The notes: a model not told the origin generated them from the letters alone. A stretch of DNA of 6,324 nt from a bacterium (GCA_018903015.1 JAHIPR010000082.1:1-6324); one strand, 5' to 3'; counted from the stretch's first letter, positions 1 through 5,604 are shown. Translations and numbers: made by a program.

Positions 1-1
1 G

Positions 2-901
2 ATCTCTTCTAAGATATTAGATCAATTAGTGGAAATATACCGAAGGGTTAGAAATACCGCCCGGTTTATCCTGGGAAATTTATCAGACTTTAATCCTGAT
101 ACAGATGTAGTTTCTTATGATAAACTTAACGAATTAGACAGGTTGGTCTTGAGCAATTTTCAAAGTTTGGTGAAAAGAGTAAATGAAAGCTATGATAAGT
201 TTGAATTTCATTCCCTTTATCATGAAATTCATAACTTCTGTGCTGTAGATTTGAGTTCATTTTATCTGGATATAATTAAGGATAGACTTTACACCGCATT
301 TGCCGATTCCGAAGAGCGTCGGGCAACTCAAACAGTATTGTATCAGATAATAAATTATTTAGTTAAACTGATTGCACCGGTATTAAGTTTTACCGCAGAG
401 GAAATATGGCAGTACCTAAGAGAAATTGAAAAGGGCGAAGAAAGCGTTTTTCTCGCTTCCTGGCCAGAAGTAAATGAAAATTATATGGATAGAAATTTAG
501 AAAAAAAATGGGACAACCTCTTAAAAATCAGAAAAGATGTTTTAAAAGCCCTGGAAATAAAAAGAGGGGAAGGTTTTATCGGTAATTCTTTAGAAGCGCA
601 GGTAAATATTTATACCGAAGATAGAGAAGTTTATGATTATTTAATCTCCTTTAAGGATCAGCTGGAAACCATATTTATCGTTTCTAAAACCGAGATAGTT
701 CGCGGAGAAGGAGAAAAAGGACTTTCTTCTGATGCCTATACGGGGGTTGAATTTCCAGATATAAAAGTACTGATAACCAGGGCACCAGGCAAGAAGTGTG
801 AAAGGTGCTGGTGTTATAGTGAGACAGTAGGAGGAGACCAGAAATATCCGACTATTTGTGAAAAATGTGCTAAAGTAATACATGAACATTTTGAGGAGTA
901 A
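2..901 (+). CDS. ileS: Isoleucyl-tRNA synthetase, C-terminal part (5' end outside window)
   Basis: Cytoplasmic class I aminoacyl-tRNA synthetase that charges tRNA-Ile. Only about the last 300 codons are present. The frame is open from base 2, so the GTG at 29 is internal and not a start. The fragment opens with the anticodon-binding helical domain (IYRRVRNTARFILGNL, then the PVLSFTAEEIWQYL segment near codons 125-138), typical of IleS. It ends with a zinc-binding motif, Cys-x2-Cys-x16-Cys-x2-Cys at 797-868 (CERCWC ... CEKC), found at the C-terminus of many bacterial IleS proteins. The catalytic HIGH and KMSKS motifs and the editing domain must lie upstream of the window. The stop is TAA at 899-901. 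lspA follows after 10 nt (start at 912) or overlaps by 20 nt (start at 882), and ileS-lspA adjacency is common in bacteria. No frameshift or odd residue is visible. Confidence 0.96.
   Translation: MSSKILDQLVEIYRRVRNTARFILGNLSDFNPDTDVVSYDKLNELDRLVLSNFQSLVKRVNESYDKFEFHSLYHEIHNFCAVDLSSFYLDIIKDRLYTAFADSEERRATQTVLYQIINYLVKLIAPVLSFTAEEIWQYLREIEKGEESVFLASWPEVNENYMDRNLEKKWDNLLKIRKDVLKALEIKRGEGFIGNSLEAQVNIYTEDREVYDYLISFKDQLETIFIVSKTEIVRGEGEKGLSSDAYTGVEFPDIKVLITRAPGKKCERCWCYSETVGGDQKYPTICEKCAKVIHEHFEE
893..898 (+). promoter_or_regulatory. Shine-Dalgarno GAGGAG deciding the lspA start
   Basis: GAGGAG lies in the last codons of ileS, 13 nt before the ATG at 912. The spacing is rather long, but no comparable purine-rich site precedes the alternative in-frame ATG at 882. 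This favours 912. The upstream start cannot be excluded, because translation coupled to ileS could operate without a strong site. Confidence 0.5.
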
Positions 902-911
902 AAGAAATACC

Positions 912-1415
912 ATGGGATTTATACTTTTTGCCCTATTTATTATATTGCTTGATCAGGCAAGTAAATTGTACATTCAGCACAACATGCATATAGGGGAGTC
1001 TATACCGGTAATTGAAGGGATATTTCATATTACTTATATAGAGAATCCATATACCTCCTTTGGACTTTTTAAATATCAAACAATATTCTTTGTGATAGCG
1101 GCATTAATTTCCGTAATTTTGATTATTTTAATTTACAAAAAAATAATTTTCAAGAAAGACCCTTTTATGTACATCCCTCTAACGCTTGTCCTGGGCGGTG
1201 CAGTAGGCAATCTTATTGATCGGGTGAGAATTGATGGAAGGGTAATAGATTTTATAGATTTTAGAATCTGGCCGGTTTTTAATTTTGCCGATTCAGCGAT
1301 AGTGTGCGGAATGTTAGTATTATTGACTCATGTTTTGTTCCGTGCCCCGGAAAGGGAAGAAGAGGAAGAGAATATAAAGAATATTAAAGAATACAGAGAA
1401 GAAGAAAAGGAGTAA
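912..1415 (+). CDS. lspA: Lipoprotein signal peptidase (signal peptidase II)
   Basis: Inner-membrane aspartyl protease that removes the signal peptide from prolipoproteins after Lgt has added diacylglycerol to the cysteine. The 167 residues match the usual family length of about 150-170. Visible motifs are LLDQASK (Asp14) at the end of membrane helix 1, the catalytic Asp103 in GGAVGNLIDR, and the second catalytic Asp127 in FNFADSAI. Four hydrophobic segments are seen near residues 2-15, 57-76, 86-102 and 125-143. The usual N-x-G-A-A-F region reads ENPYTSFGLF: Asn45 is kept, but Gly and the first Ala are replaced. The C-terminus is a charged Glu/Lys tail from about residue 147. The chosen start has GAGGAG 13 nt upstream. 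An in-frame ATG at 882 would add MNILRSKRNT, whose positive charges also suit a cytoplasmic N-terminus. The next gene, lgt, starts 6 nt after the stop, which suggests an ileS-lspA-lgt operon. Confidence 0.93.
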   Translation: MGFILFALFIILLDQASKLYIQHNMHIGESIPVIEGIFHITYIENPYTSFGLFKYQTIFFVIAALISVILIILIYKKIIFKKDPFMYIPLTLVLGGAVGNLIDRVRIDGRVIDFIDFRIWPVFNFADSAIVCGMLVLLTHVLFRAPEREEEEENIKNIKEYREEEKE

Positions 1416-1421
1416 ATTTTA

Positions 1422-2231
1422 ATGTATAGAATTTTATTTACTATTGGTTCATTTCCCATCTATTCTTACGGAGTGATGATTGCTTTAGCTTTTATTACGG
1501 GCATTTTTTTTGCTATGAAAGAAGCAAAAAAAAGCGGAGAAGACCCGGAAAGAATTTTAGATTTAAGTTTGTACGTGATTTTAGGTACCTTGATTGGGGG
1601 TAGATTGGGATATGTTTTAACCAACCTTGATTATTATATGAGAAACCCTATGCAAATATTATATTTCAGGCAGGGTGGATTAAGCTTTTTAGGAGGATTT
1701 TTTGTAGCTTACTTTCTATGCTGGTTGTATGTTAAAAGAACTAAGATATCATTCTGGAAATATGCTGATATTACTACTCTGTCAATTGCTATAGGTTTAG
1801 GAATTGCAAGAATAGGCTGTTTTTTAAATGGCTGCTGTTTTGGTGTAGTTTCAGAAAATTACGGCATTAAATTTCCTTCTTTATATATGCCCCCGGTGTA
1901 TTTACAGCAATTAAAAGATGGATTGATTGCCTCCGGAAGTTCCTATACTCTCCCGGTAATTCCTACTCAACTTTATAGTTCTTTGTACAGCTTTTTAATC
2001 TTTTTTATTCTTCTCTGGATGAAAAAATATAAGAAATATGATGGATTTCTCTTCTTAAGTTTTTTAATATTATATTCAATTGCCCGCTTTACTATAGAAT
2101 TTTTTAGGTTTTACGAAAGTAATTACAAAGTATTTAATTTATTAACCATTACTCAGGCTATTTTAGTAGGTGTTATCCTGGTTTCTCTGGTATTTATGAA
2201 TATTTTAAAGAAAAAAAGTAAGAAAACATAA
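1422..2231 (+). CDS. lgt: Phosphatidylglycerol:prolipoprotein diacylglyceryl transferase
   Basis: Integral membrane enzyme that transfers diacylglycerol from phosphatidylglycerol to the lipobox cysteine of prolipoproteins, the step before LspA. The protein has 269 residues and about seven hydrophobic segments, as expected for Lgt. Diagnostic stretches are IYSYGVMIAL (residues 13-22), LIGGRLGYVL (57-66), QGGLSFLGG (84-92), the signature IARIGCFLNGCCFG (128-141, with Arg130, Asn136 and Gly140), PTQLY (181-185) and ARFTIEFFR (221-229, with Arg222 and Glu226). Position 90 is Leu where E. coli Lgt has the functionally important His103 in its GGMSFHGG loop; see findings. The ATG at 1422 is preceded by AAGGAG (1407-1412), 9 nt away and overlapping the end of lspA, so translation is probably coupled. 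The C-terminus is a short basic tail (KKKSKKT). Confidence 0.95.
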   Translation: MYRILFTIGSFPIYSYGVMIALAFITGIFFAMKEAKKSGEDPERILDLSLYVILGTLIGGRLGYVLTNLDYYMRNPMQILYFRQGGLSFLGGFFVAYFLCWLYVKRTKISFWKYADITTLSIAIGLGIARIGCFLNGCCFGVVSENYGIKFPSLYMPPVYLQQLKDGLIASGSSYTLPVIPTQLYSSLYSFLIFFILLWMKKYKKYDGFLFLSFLILYSIARFTIEFFRFYESNYKVFNLLTITQAILVGVILVSLVFMNILKKKSKKT

Positions 2232-2291
2232 GTAGTGAGGAACGTAGAGTGAATAGTGAAAAGAAAAACAGTAACAAGCAATTTGTAATTC

Positions 2292-2371
2292 GTAAGGGGC
2301 ACGATGTATCGTGCCCACGATAACCAAAAGATCATATAAAAAAGCGAAGGCACAATTCATTGTACCCTTAC
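2292..2371 (+). repeat. Composite two-hairpin REP/BIME-like element ('empty' form)
   Basis: An 80-bp element with perfect 7-bp ends, GTAAGGG (2292-2298) and CCCTTAC (2365-2371). Hairpin 1 has 9-bp arms, GGGCACGAT (2297-2305) and ATCGTGCCC (2308-2316), around a 2-nt centre. Hairpin 2 has arms GGCACAAT (2349-2356) and ATTGTACC (2359-2366) around TC, with one mismatch. An A-rich linker of about 32 bp separates them. The same design, including a recognisably similar linker, recurs at 5419-5555, so this is a defined dispersed element and not a chance palindrome. A foot of the form GTA(A)G next to a hairpin is known for REP sequences mobilised by RAYT (TnpA-REP, Y1) transposases; membership of that class is inferred. 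The rest of the 2232-2510 gap is A+T-rich, with no gene seen and no clear intrinsic terminator after lgt. Confidence 0.75.
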
Positions 2372-2460
2372 AACATAATTATAACTAAAAAGTCATAATT
2401 TACTATAAAATTATCTGCAACGCACCACATATATAATCTGTTGAAAATATTTTTGGCTTT

Positions 2461-2488
2461 TTGGGAAATAACCGTGATATAGTATAAA
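2461..2488 (+). promoter_or_regulatory. Candidate housekeeping (sigma-70-type) promoter for the kinase-regulator operon
   Basis: TTGGGA (2461-2466) as -35 and TATAAA (2483-2488) as -10 are separated by 16 bp. They lie about 22 bp before the kinase start codon. The -35 is imperfect and the region is A+T-rich, where -10-like matches are frequent. No sigma-54-type site is visible here, unlike upstream of 5817. Confidence 0.4.
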
Positions 2489-2497
2489 TAAAAATTT

Positions 2498-2505
2498 AGG
2501 TGAGG
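2498..2505 (+). promoter_or_regulatory. Shine-Dalgarno supporting a TTG start
   Basis: AGGTGAGG ends 5 nt before the TTG at 2511. It is a strong, well-placed site. It decides the start of the kinase, because the next in-frame ATG is codon 94, inside the PAS domain. Confidence 0.75.
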
Positions 2506-2510
2506 CAATT

Positions 2511-3725
2511 TTGGATACCGAAAAATTAGATCATAAAGAAAATAAAGCTAAAGAGAAAGCTTTAGAATATGAAAAACAGAATTATATTAAATACCTATTA
2601 GATTACTCATCAGATTTTCAAATAACCCTGGATAGCAAAGGAAAAATTATCAGAGTGAATCAGGCTTTTGAAGAAATTACTGGAAAAAAGAAGGAGGAAT
2701 TAATTGGTAGTTTTATTTATGAATTCATACCTGAAGAAATAATAAAAAAATTAAGAGATAAAATAATACAGGAAAAAAGGGTAAAGAATATGGAAATAAA
2801 TGTAAATAGGCCAGGAAGAGAACTTTTAATTAGTGACTTCTCAGGTATGGTATTCACTAGTAAAGAAGGAGAGACTATTATTTATCTAAGCGGTAGGGAT
2901 ATTGCTACTGAAAGAAGAAAATTACAACAAAATCTTATGGAGTTAAATAAAAACTTAGAGAAAAAAGTAATAAAAAAAACCAAAGAATTAAGAAAAGTTC
3001 AATACCAGCTTATTCAATCGGAAAAATTATCTATAATCGGAGAATTGGTGACCGGTGTAGCCCATGAGGTTAGGAATCCTTTAGCTACCATAAGCCTAAT
3101 TGTTCAACATTTAGAGAGCAAATATGCTGATAATTACCAAATAGAAAAATTAAAAGCAATTCAAAGAAATATAAATCGCATAGATAAGATTGTCTATGGC
3201 TTGTTAAATTTTTCTCATCCCCCTCGCTCTAATTTTGACTATCACCATGTCAATGAAATATTAGAAAGATTAGATCCGATTTTAAAACATTTTCTTCCAA
3301 AGAATATAAAGATCATTAAAAAATATGATTCTAAATTGCCCCAGGGTTGGTTTGATTCAGATTATCTAGAACAGGCTTTTTTAAACTTAATTTATAATGC
3401 CCTACGGGCGATGAAAGATGGTGGAGAACTTTATATTACTACCAGTTTTGATTCTACCCGAAAAGGAATAATAATGAAATTTGAAGATACCGGGGTAGGC
3501 ATCCCGGAAGAAAATCTTAAAAAGATATTTAACCCCTTTTTTACTACTTATGAGGAAGGCACTGGTTTAGGTCTCTCTATTTGTCAGAATATCATCAAGG
3601 AACATAAGGGTAATATTTCGGTAGAGAGTAAGTTAGGAAAGGGGACCATTTTTACTATTTTTTTACCCCTAGAAAAGAGAAAAATCGGGGGGGGGGGTAG
3701 GTGGTGGATGCAACATAATGACTAA
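2511..3725 (+). CDS. Soluble PAS-domain sensor histidine kinase (NtrB-like)
   Basis: Two-component sensor kinase expected to autophosphorylate on His and pass phosphate to the regulator encoded immediately downstream. It has 404 residues and no membrane segment or signal peptide, so it is cytoplasmic. Order: a charged N-terminal helix (1-25); a PAS domain (about 27-133, from YLLDYSSDFQITLDSKGKI to YLSGRDIATERR); a Lys/Glu-rich coiled coil (134-172); the HisKA domain with phospho-acceptor His185 in GVAHEVRNPL; and a HATPase_c domain with N-box NLIYNALRAM (Asn296), G1 DTGVGIP (326-332), F-box FNPFF (340-344), G2 GTGLGLS (350-356) and G3 GKGT (376-379). The TTG start is supported by AGGTGAGG. 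The last codons after the catalytic core are unusual: four glycines encoded by an 11-G run, then RWWMQHND. The gene overlaps the regulator start by 8 nt. The PAS ligand cannot be told from sequence. Confidence 0.92.
   Translation: MDTEKLDHKENKAKEKALEYEKQNYIKYLLDYSSDFQITLDSKGKIIRVNQAFEEITGKKKEELIGSFIYEFIPEEIIKKLRDKIIQEKRVKNMEINVNRPGRELLISDFSGMVFTSKEGETIIYLSGRDIATERRKLQQNLMELNKNLEKKVIKKTKELRKVQYQLIQSEKLSIIGELVTGVAHEVRNPLATISLIVQHLESKYADNYQIEKLKAIQRNINRIDKIVYGLLNFSHPPRSNFDYHHVNEILERLDPILKHFLPKNIKIIKKYDSKLPQGWFDSDYLEQAFLNLIYNALRAMKDGGELYITTSFDSTRKGIIMKFEDTGVGIPEENLKKIFNPFFTTYEEGTGLGLSICQNIIKEHKGNISVESKLGKGTIFTIFLPLEKRKIGGGGRWWMQHND
3687..3697 (+). repeat. G11 homopolymer tract at the kinase/regulator junction
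   Basis: Eleven consecutive G in an A+T-rich gene, encoding Gly393-396 of the kinase just before its stop. In all other frames the tract leads elsewhere. With 10 G the kinase frame continues without a stop into the regulator's ATG at 3718 through a Gly-rich linker (GGGVGGGCNI). With 12 G it meets TAG directly after the tract (3698-3700). Long G runs are known hot spots for slipped-strand mispairing and for sequencing error, and this sequence alone cannot tell which applies. Confidence 0.9.
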
Positions 3726-5163
3726 GGCTAATATTTTAATAATTGATGATGAAATAGATTTATGCCAGAGTCTGCTTGAATTATTAGAGGAGGAAGGATA
3801 CAAAGTTTTTATTGCCCATAGTGGTAAGGAAGGTTTGATAAAGGTCAAAGAAAATTTGCCTGATTTAGTCCTTTTGGATATAAAGATGAGCGGAATAGAT
3901 GGGATTGAGACTTTAGGAAGAATAACAGCCATTGATAAGGATATCTCAGTGATTATGTTAACTGCTTATCAGACGGTAGAAACTGCAGTAAAGGCGATGA
4001 AACTGGGAGCTTACGATTATATTAGCAAGCCTTTTAACTTCGAAGAGTTAAAGATAATCATTAAAAGGGCTCTTCAAGCTCGTGATTTGTCCCAAGAAGT
4101 CATTTCCTTACGTCATCAAATAAGAGAAAAATTTAGTTTTAATAATATTATCGGAAAAAGCGATAAAGTAAAAGAAGTACTGTATAAGATTGAAAAGGTT
4201 GCTCCAACCAATGCTACTGTGTTGATTAGAGGAGAAAGCGGTTCCGGGAAAGAATTAATTGCGAAGACTATTCATCAATACAGTCCCAGAAGAGATAGAC
4301 CATTTATAGCCATTGATTGCGCCAGCTTGCCAGAGACTTTGATAGAGAGTGAATTATTTGGTCATACTAGGGGGGCCTTTACCGGGGCAATAGCGAAAAA
4401 AATAGGTAAATTTGAATTAGCTCAAAGGGGAACACTATTTTTAGATGAGATTGGTAATTTGCCAGTTAATATTCAAGTTAAGTTATTAAGAACACTTCAG
4501 GAAGGGGAGATAAACCGTATCGGAGAAAAGTATCCGATTAAGATTGACGTGCGAATTATCATTGCCAGTAATACCAATTTAGAAGAGGATATAAAAAGAG
4601 GGACTTTTAGAGAAGACTTATATTATCGCATAAATGTTTTTTCTATCTTCCTTCCTACTTTAAAGGAGCGGGAAGAAGACATACCCTTATTAGCTTTACA
4701 TTTTCTAAATCAGTTTAACCAGATATTGGGAAAGAAGATTAATCATATCTCGGAAGAAAGTATGAAGCTGCTGATAAATTATCTCTGGCCCGGCAATGTT
4801 CGGGAACTTCAAAATGTTATTCAACAGGCCATTATTATGGCTGAAGATATTATTCTGCCAGAGCATTTACCTTTTTATATCCAAGAGAACAAAGCAGGTG
4901 CAGACCCCGCCTTTGCCAATAATCTTGTAGGTGAAGACCTTGTGTCTGCCCGCACAGAAGAAGGGGAAAGAATAAAGCTTGCTGAAAGCGTTTCTCTTAA
5001 AGAGATGATTAACCGGTTTTCTAAGAATACGGAAAGAAGAATTATTTTAGAAGCGTTAAAAAGAACGAATTGGAATAAGGCTGAAGCCGCCAGATTATTA
5101 AAGATAAATTATAAAACCCTCTATCTAAAGATTAAAGAATATGACCTTCACCCTTCCAACTAA
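3718..5163 (+). CDS. NtrC-family sigma-54-dependent response regulator
   Basis: Transcription activator with the complete three-domain layout, 481 residues. The receiver domain (about 1-120) has the acidic pocket Asp10/Asp11, phospho-acceptor Asp54 (LVLLDIK), Thr82 and Lys104 (ISKPF). The AAA+ sigma-54 interaction domain (about 142-380) has Walker A GESGSGKE (172-179), the GAFTGA loop that contacts sigma-54 (219-224), Walker B LFLDE (240-244), the arginine region FREDLYYRINVF (297-308) and WPGNVREL (357-364). The Fis-type HTH is at about 441-476 (NKAEAARLLKINYKTLYLKI). The ATG at 3718 lies inside the kinase gene, with weak GGTGG (3703-3707) 10 nt upstream, so coupling is likely. The linker (about 388-422) holds a G+C-richer repeat-like insert. 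Likely partner: the kinase at 2511. Likely target: the sigma-54 promoter at 5737. The physiological signal is unknown. Confidence 0.95.
   Translation: MTKANILIIDDEIDLCQSLLELLEEEGYKVFIAHSGKEGLIKVKENLPDLVLLDIKMSGIDGIETLGRITAIDKDISVIMLTAYQTVETAVKAMKLGAYDYISKPFNFEELKIIIKRALQARDLSQEVISLRHQIREKFSFNNIIGKSDKVKEVLYKIEKVAPTNATVLIRGESGSGKELIAKTIHQYSPRRDRPFIAIDCASLPETLIESELFGHTRGAFTGAIAKKIGKFELAQRGTLFLDEIGNLPVNIQVKLLRTLQEGEINRIGEKYPIKIDVRIIIASNTNLEEDIKRGTFREDLYYRINVFSIFLPTLKEREEDIPLLALHFLNQFNQILGKKINHISEESMKLLINYLWPGNVRELQNVIQQAIIMAEDIILPEHLPFYIQENKAGADPAFANNLVGEDLVSARTEEGERIKLAESVSLKEMINRFSKNTERRIILEALKRTNWNKAEAARLLKINYKTLYLKIKEYDLHPSN
4897..4951 (+). repeat. Degenerate REP-like insert inside the regulator's interdomain linker
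   Basis: GGTGCAGACC (4897-4906) and GGTGAAGACC (4930-4939) form a direct repeat 33 bp (11 codons) apart, matching at 9 of 10 positions. The second copy is preceded by GTAG (4927-4930), the same foot as the intergenic repeats, and followed by GTCTGCCC (4944-4951). GCAGAC (4900-4905) is the exact inverse of GTCTGC (4944-4949). The stretch is G+C-richer than the gene around it and encodes AGADPAFANN-LVGEDLVSARTE. Peptides resembling GADLVSART are, to my knowledge, often translated from palindromic repeats in other genomes. It is in frame and lies between folded domains. The assignment is inferred and the palindrome is degraded. Confidence 0.45.
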
Positions 5164-5167
5164 AATA

Positions 5168-5214
5168 TCCGTTTATATTATTATTACTTTTACAGGGATT
5201 ATAATATTAACGGA
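5168..5214 (+). repeat. A+T-rich hairpin right after the regulator gene
   Basis: Arms of 14 bp, TCCGTTTATATTAT (5168-5181) and ATAATATTAACGGA (5201-5214), pair at 13 of 14 positions around a 19-nt loop, beginning 4 nt after the regulator's stop. There is no T-run after it, so it is a poor intrinsic terminator. It may instead protect the 3' end of the mRNA or be the edge of a repeat element. Confidence 0.45.
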
Positions 5215-5228
5215 CAATATTACTAACT

Positions 5229-5315
5229 GTAGGGGCACGATGCCTGTCTGCGTGCGTACCTGTCCGCGTGTGTACACGCACAGGCAGGCATGCACAGGTG
5301 ACATTGTGCCCCTAC
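5229..5315 (+). repeat. Nested REP-like palindrome, copy 1 (expanded loop)
   Basis: An 87-bp element with perfect 10-bp ends GTAGGGGCAC (5229-5238) and GTGCCCCTAC (5306-5315); pairing extends to ATG/CAT with one G-T mismatch. Instead of a 2-nt centre, the loop holds about 59 bp of G+C-rich sequence. This is CCTGTCTGCGTGCGTA (5243-5258), a diverged second copy CCTGTCCGCGTGTGTA (5259-5274), then inverse copies (CACGCACAGGCAGG, CATGCACAGG). It is preceded by TAACT, as is copy 2. No target-site duplication is evident. Short open frames crossing it are by-products of the palindrome. Confidence 0.8.
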
Positions 5316-5340
5316 AAAAATAATCAAATCAATGTTAACT

Positions 5341-5400
5341 GTAGGGGCGTATTGCCTGTCTGTGTGCGTAGTACACACGCACAGGCAGGCCTACGCCCAC
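5341..5400 (+). repeat. Nested REP-like palindrome, copy 2 (single-unit loop)
   Basis: A 60-bp element starting GTAGGGGCGTA (5341-5351), with GGGCGTA (5345-5351) matched by TACGCCC (5392-5398). The loop carries one copy of the inner palindrome: GCCTGTCTGTGTGCGT (5354-5369) against ACGCACAGGCAGGC (5377-5390). It is a monomer version of the insert that is doubled in copies 1 and 3. It is preceded by TAACT, like copy 1. Confidence 0.75.
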
Positions 5401-5418
5401 AACCTGGTCGCCCAACCT

Positions 5419-5555
5419 GTAGGGGCACGATGTATCGTGCCCTCGACAAACGGAAAACAATAAAACAGGAAGGGCACAATGCCTGTCTGCGTGCGTACCT
5501 GTCTGCGTGCGTACACGCACAGGCAGGCACGCACAGGTAGACATTGTGCCCCTAC
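5419..5555 (+). repeat. Composite two-hairpin REP-like element, copy 3 (one empty, one filled hairpin)
   Basis: A 137-bp element with perfect 10-bp ends GTAGGGGCAC (5419-5428) and GTGCCCCTAC (5546-5555). Hairpin 1 (GGGCACGAT at 5423-5431, ATCGTGCCC at 5434-5442) is empty and matches hairpin 1 at 2297-2316 exactly. A 30-bp A-rich linker resembling that at 2317-2348 follows. Hairpin 2 (GGGCACAATG at 5472-5481, CATTGTGCCC at 5542-5551) is filled with 60 bp: two perfect tandem copies of CCTGTCTGCGTGCGTA (5482-5497, 5498-5513) and their inverse partners (CACGCACAGG..., 5513-5536). A further CCCCTAC lies at 5558-5564, perhaps the remnant of another end. Confidence 0.8.
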
Positions 5556-5566
5556 CACCCCTACAA

Positions 5567-5604
5567 TATGGTCGATAGACCATAAGTATGGTATGAAAAC
5601 CATA
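5567..5604 (+). promoter_or_regulatory. Twin dyads TATGGT-N6-ACCATA, candidate activator (enhancer) sites
   Basis: Two 18-bp inverted repeats with identical arms and different 6-bp centres: 5567-5584 (centre CGATAG) and 5587-5604 (centre ATGAAA). Their centres are 20 bp apart, about two helical turns, so both would face the same side of DNA. They lie about 168 and 188 bp upstream of the start predicted for the sigma-54 promoter at 5737, within the usual range for NtrC-family enhancers. Identical arms with free centres argue for a protein-binding site. That the binder is the regulator encoded at 3718 is inferred. Confidence 0.6.

Noticed and set aside
29..31. GTG at 29 as the start of a separate 290-residue gene
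   Set aside because: The frame is open to the window edge and the preceding codons continue a normal IleS sequence, so this is an internal Val codon.
641..913. Minus-strand open frame opposite the end of ileS
   Set aside because: It lies entirely antisense to a well-supported gene, and its translation has no recognisable domain.
2232..2275. Degenerate short tandem repeat (GTAGTGAG / GTAGAGTGAATAGTGA)
   Set aside because: Units are too diverged and too few to call a repeat with confidence.
2153..2353. Minus-strand open frame across the end of lgt and the 2292 repeat
   Set aside because: It overlaps lgt antisense and crosses the repeat, with no ribosome site or family match.
3669..3932. Minus-strand open frame opposite the kinase/regulator junction
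   Set aside because: It is a shadow of the two sense genes; the C11 run gives a Pro-rich artefact.
5229..5555. CRISPR array
   Set aside because: The repeats are long internal palindromes of unequal length with irregular spacing and no uniform unique spacers, and no cas gene is seen.
5141..5603. Several overlapping short open frames on both strands (for example 5268-5540 + and 5324-5530, 5335-5583, 5391-5603 -)
   Set aside because: They run across the palindromic repeats, share Cys/Arg/Val-rich low-complexity translations on both strands, lack ribosome sites and resemble no protein family. They are by-products of the repeats.
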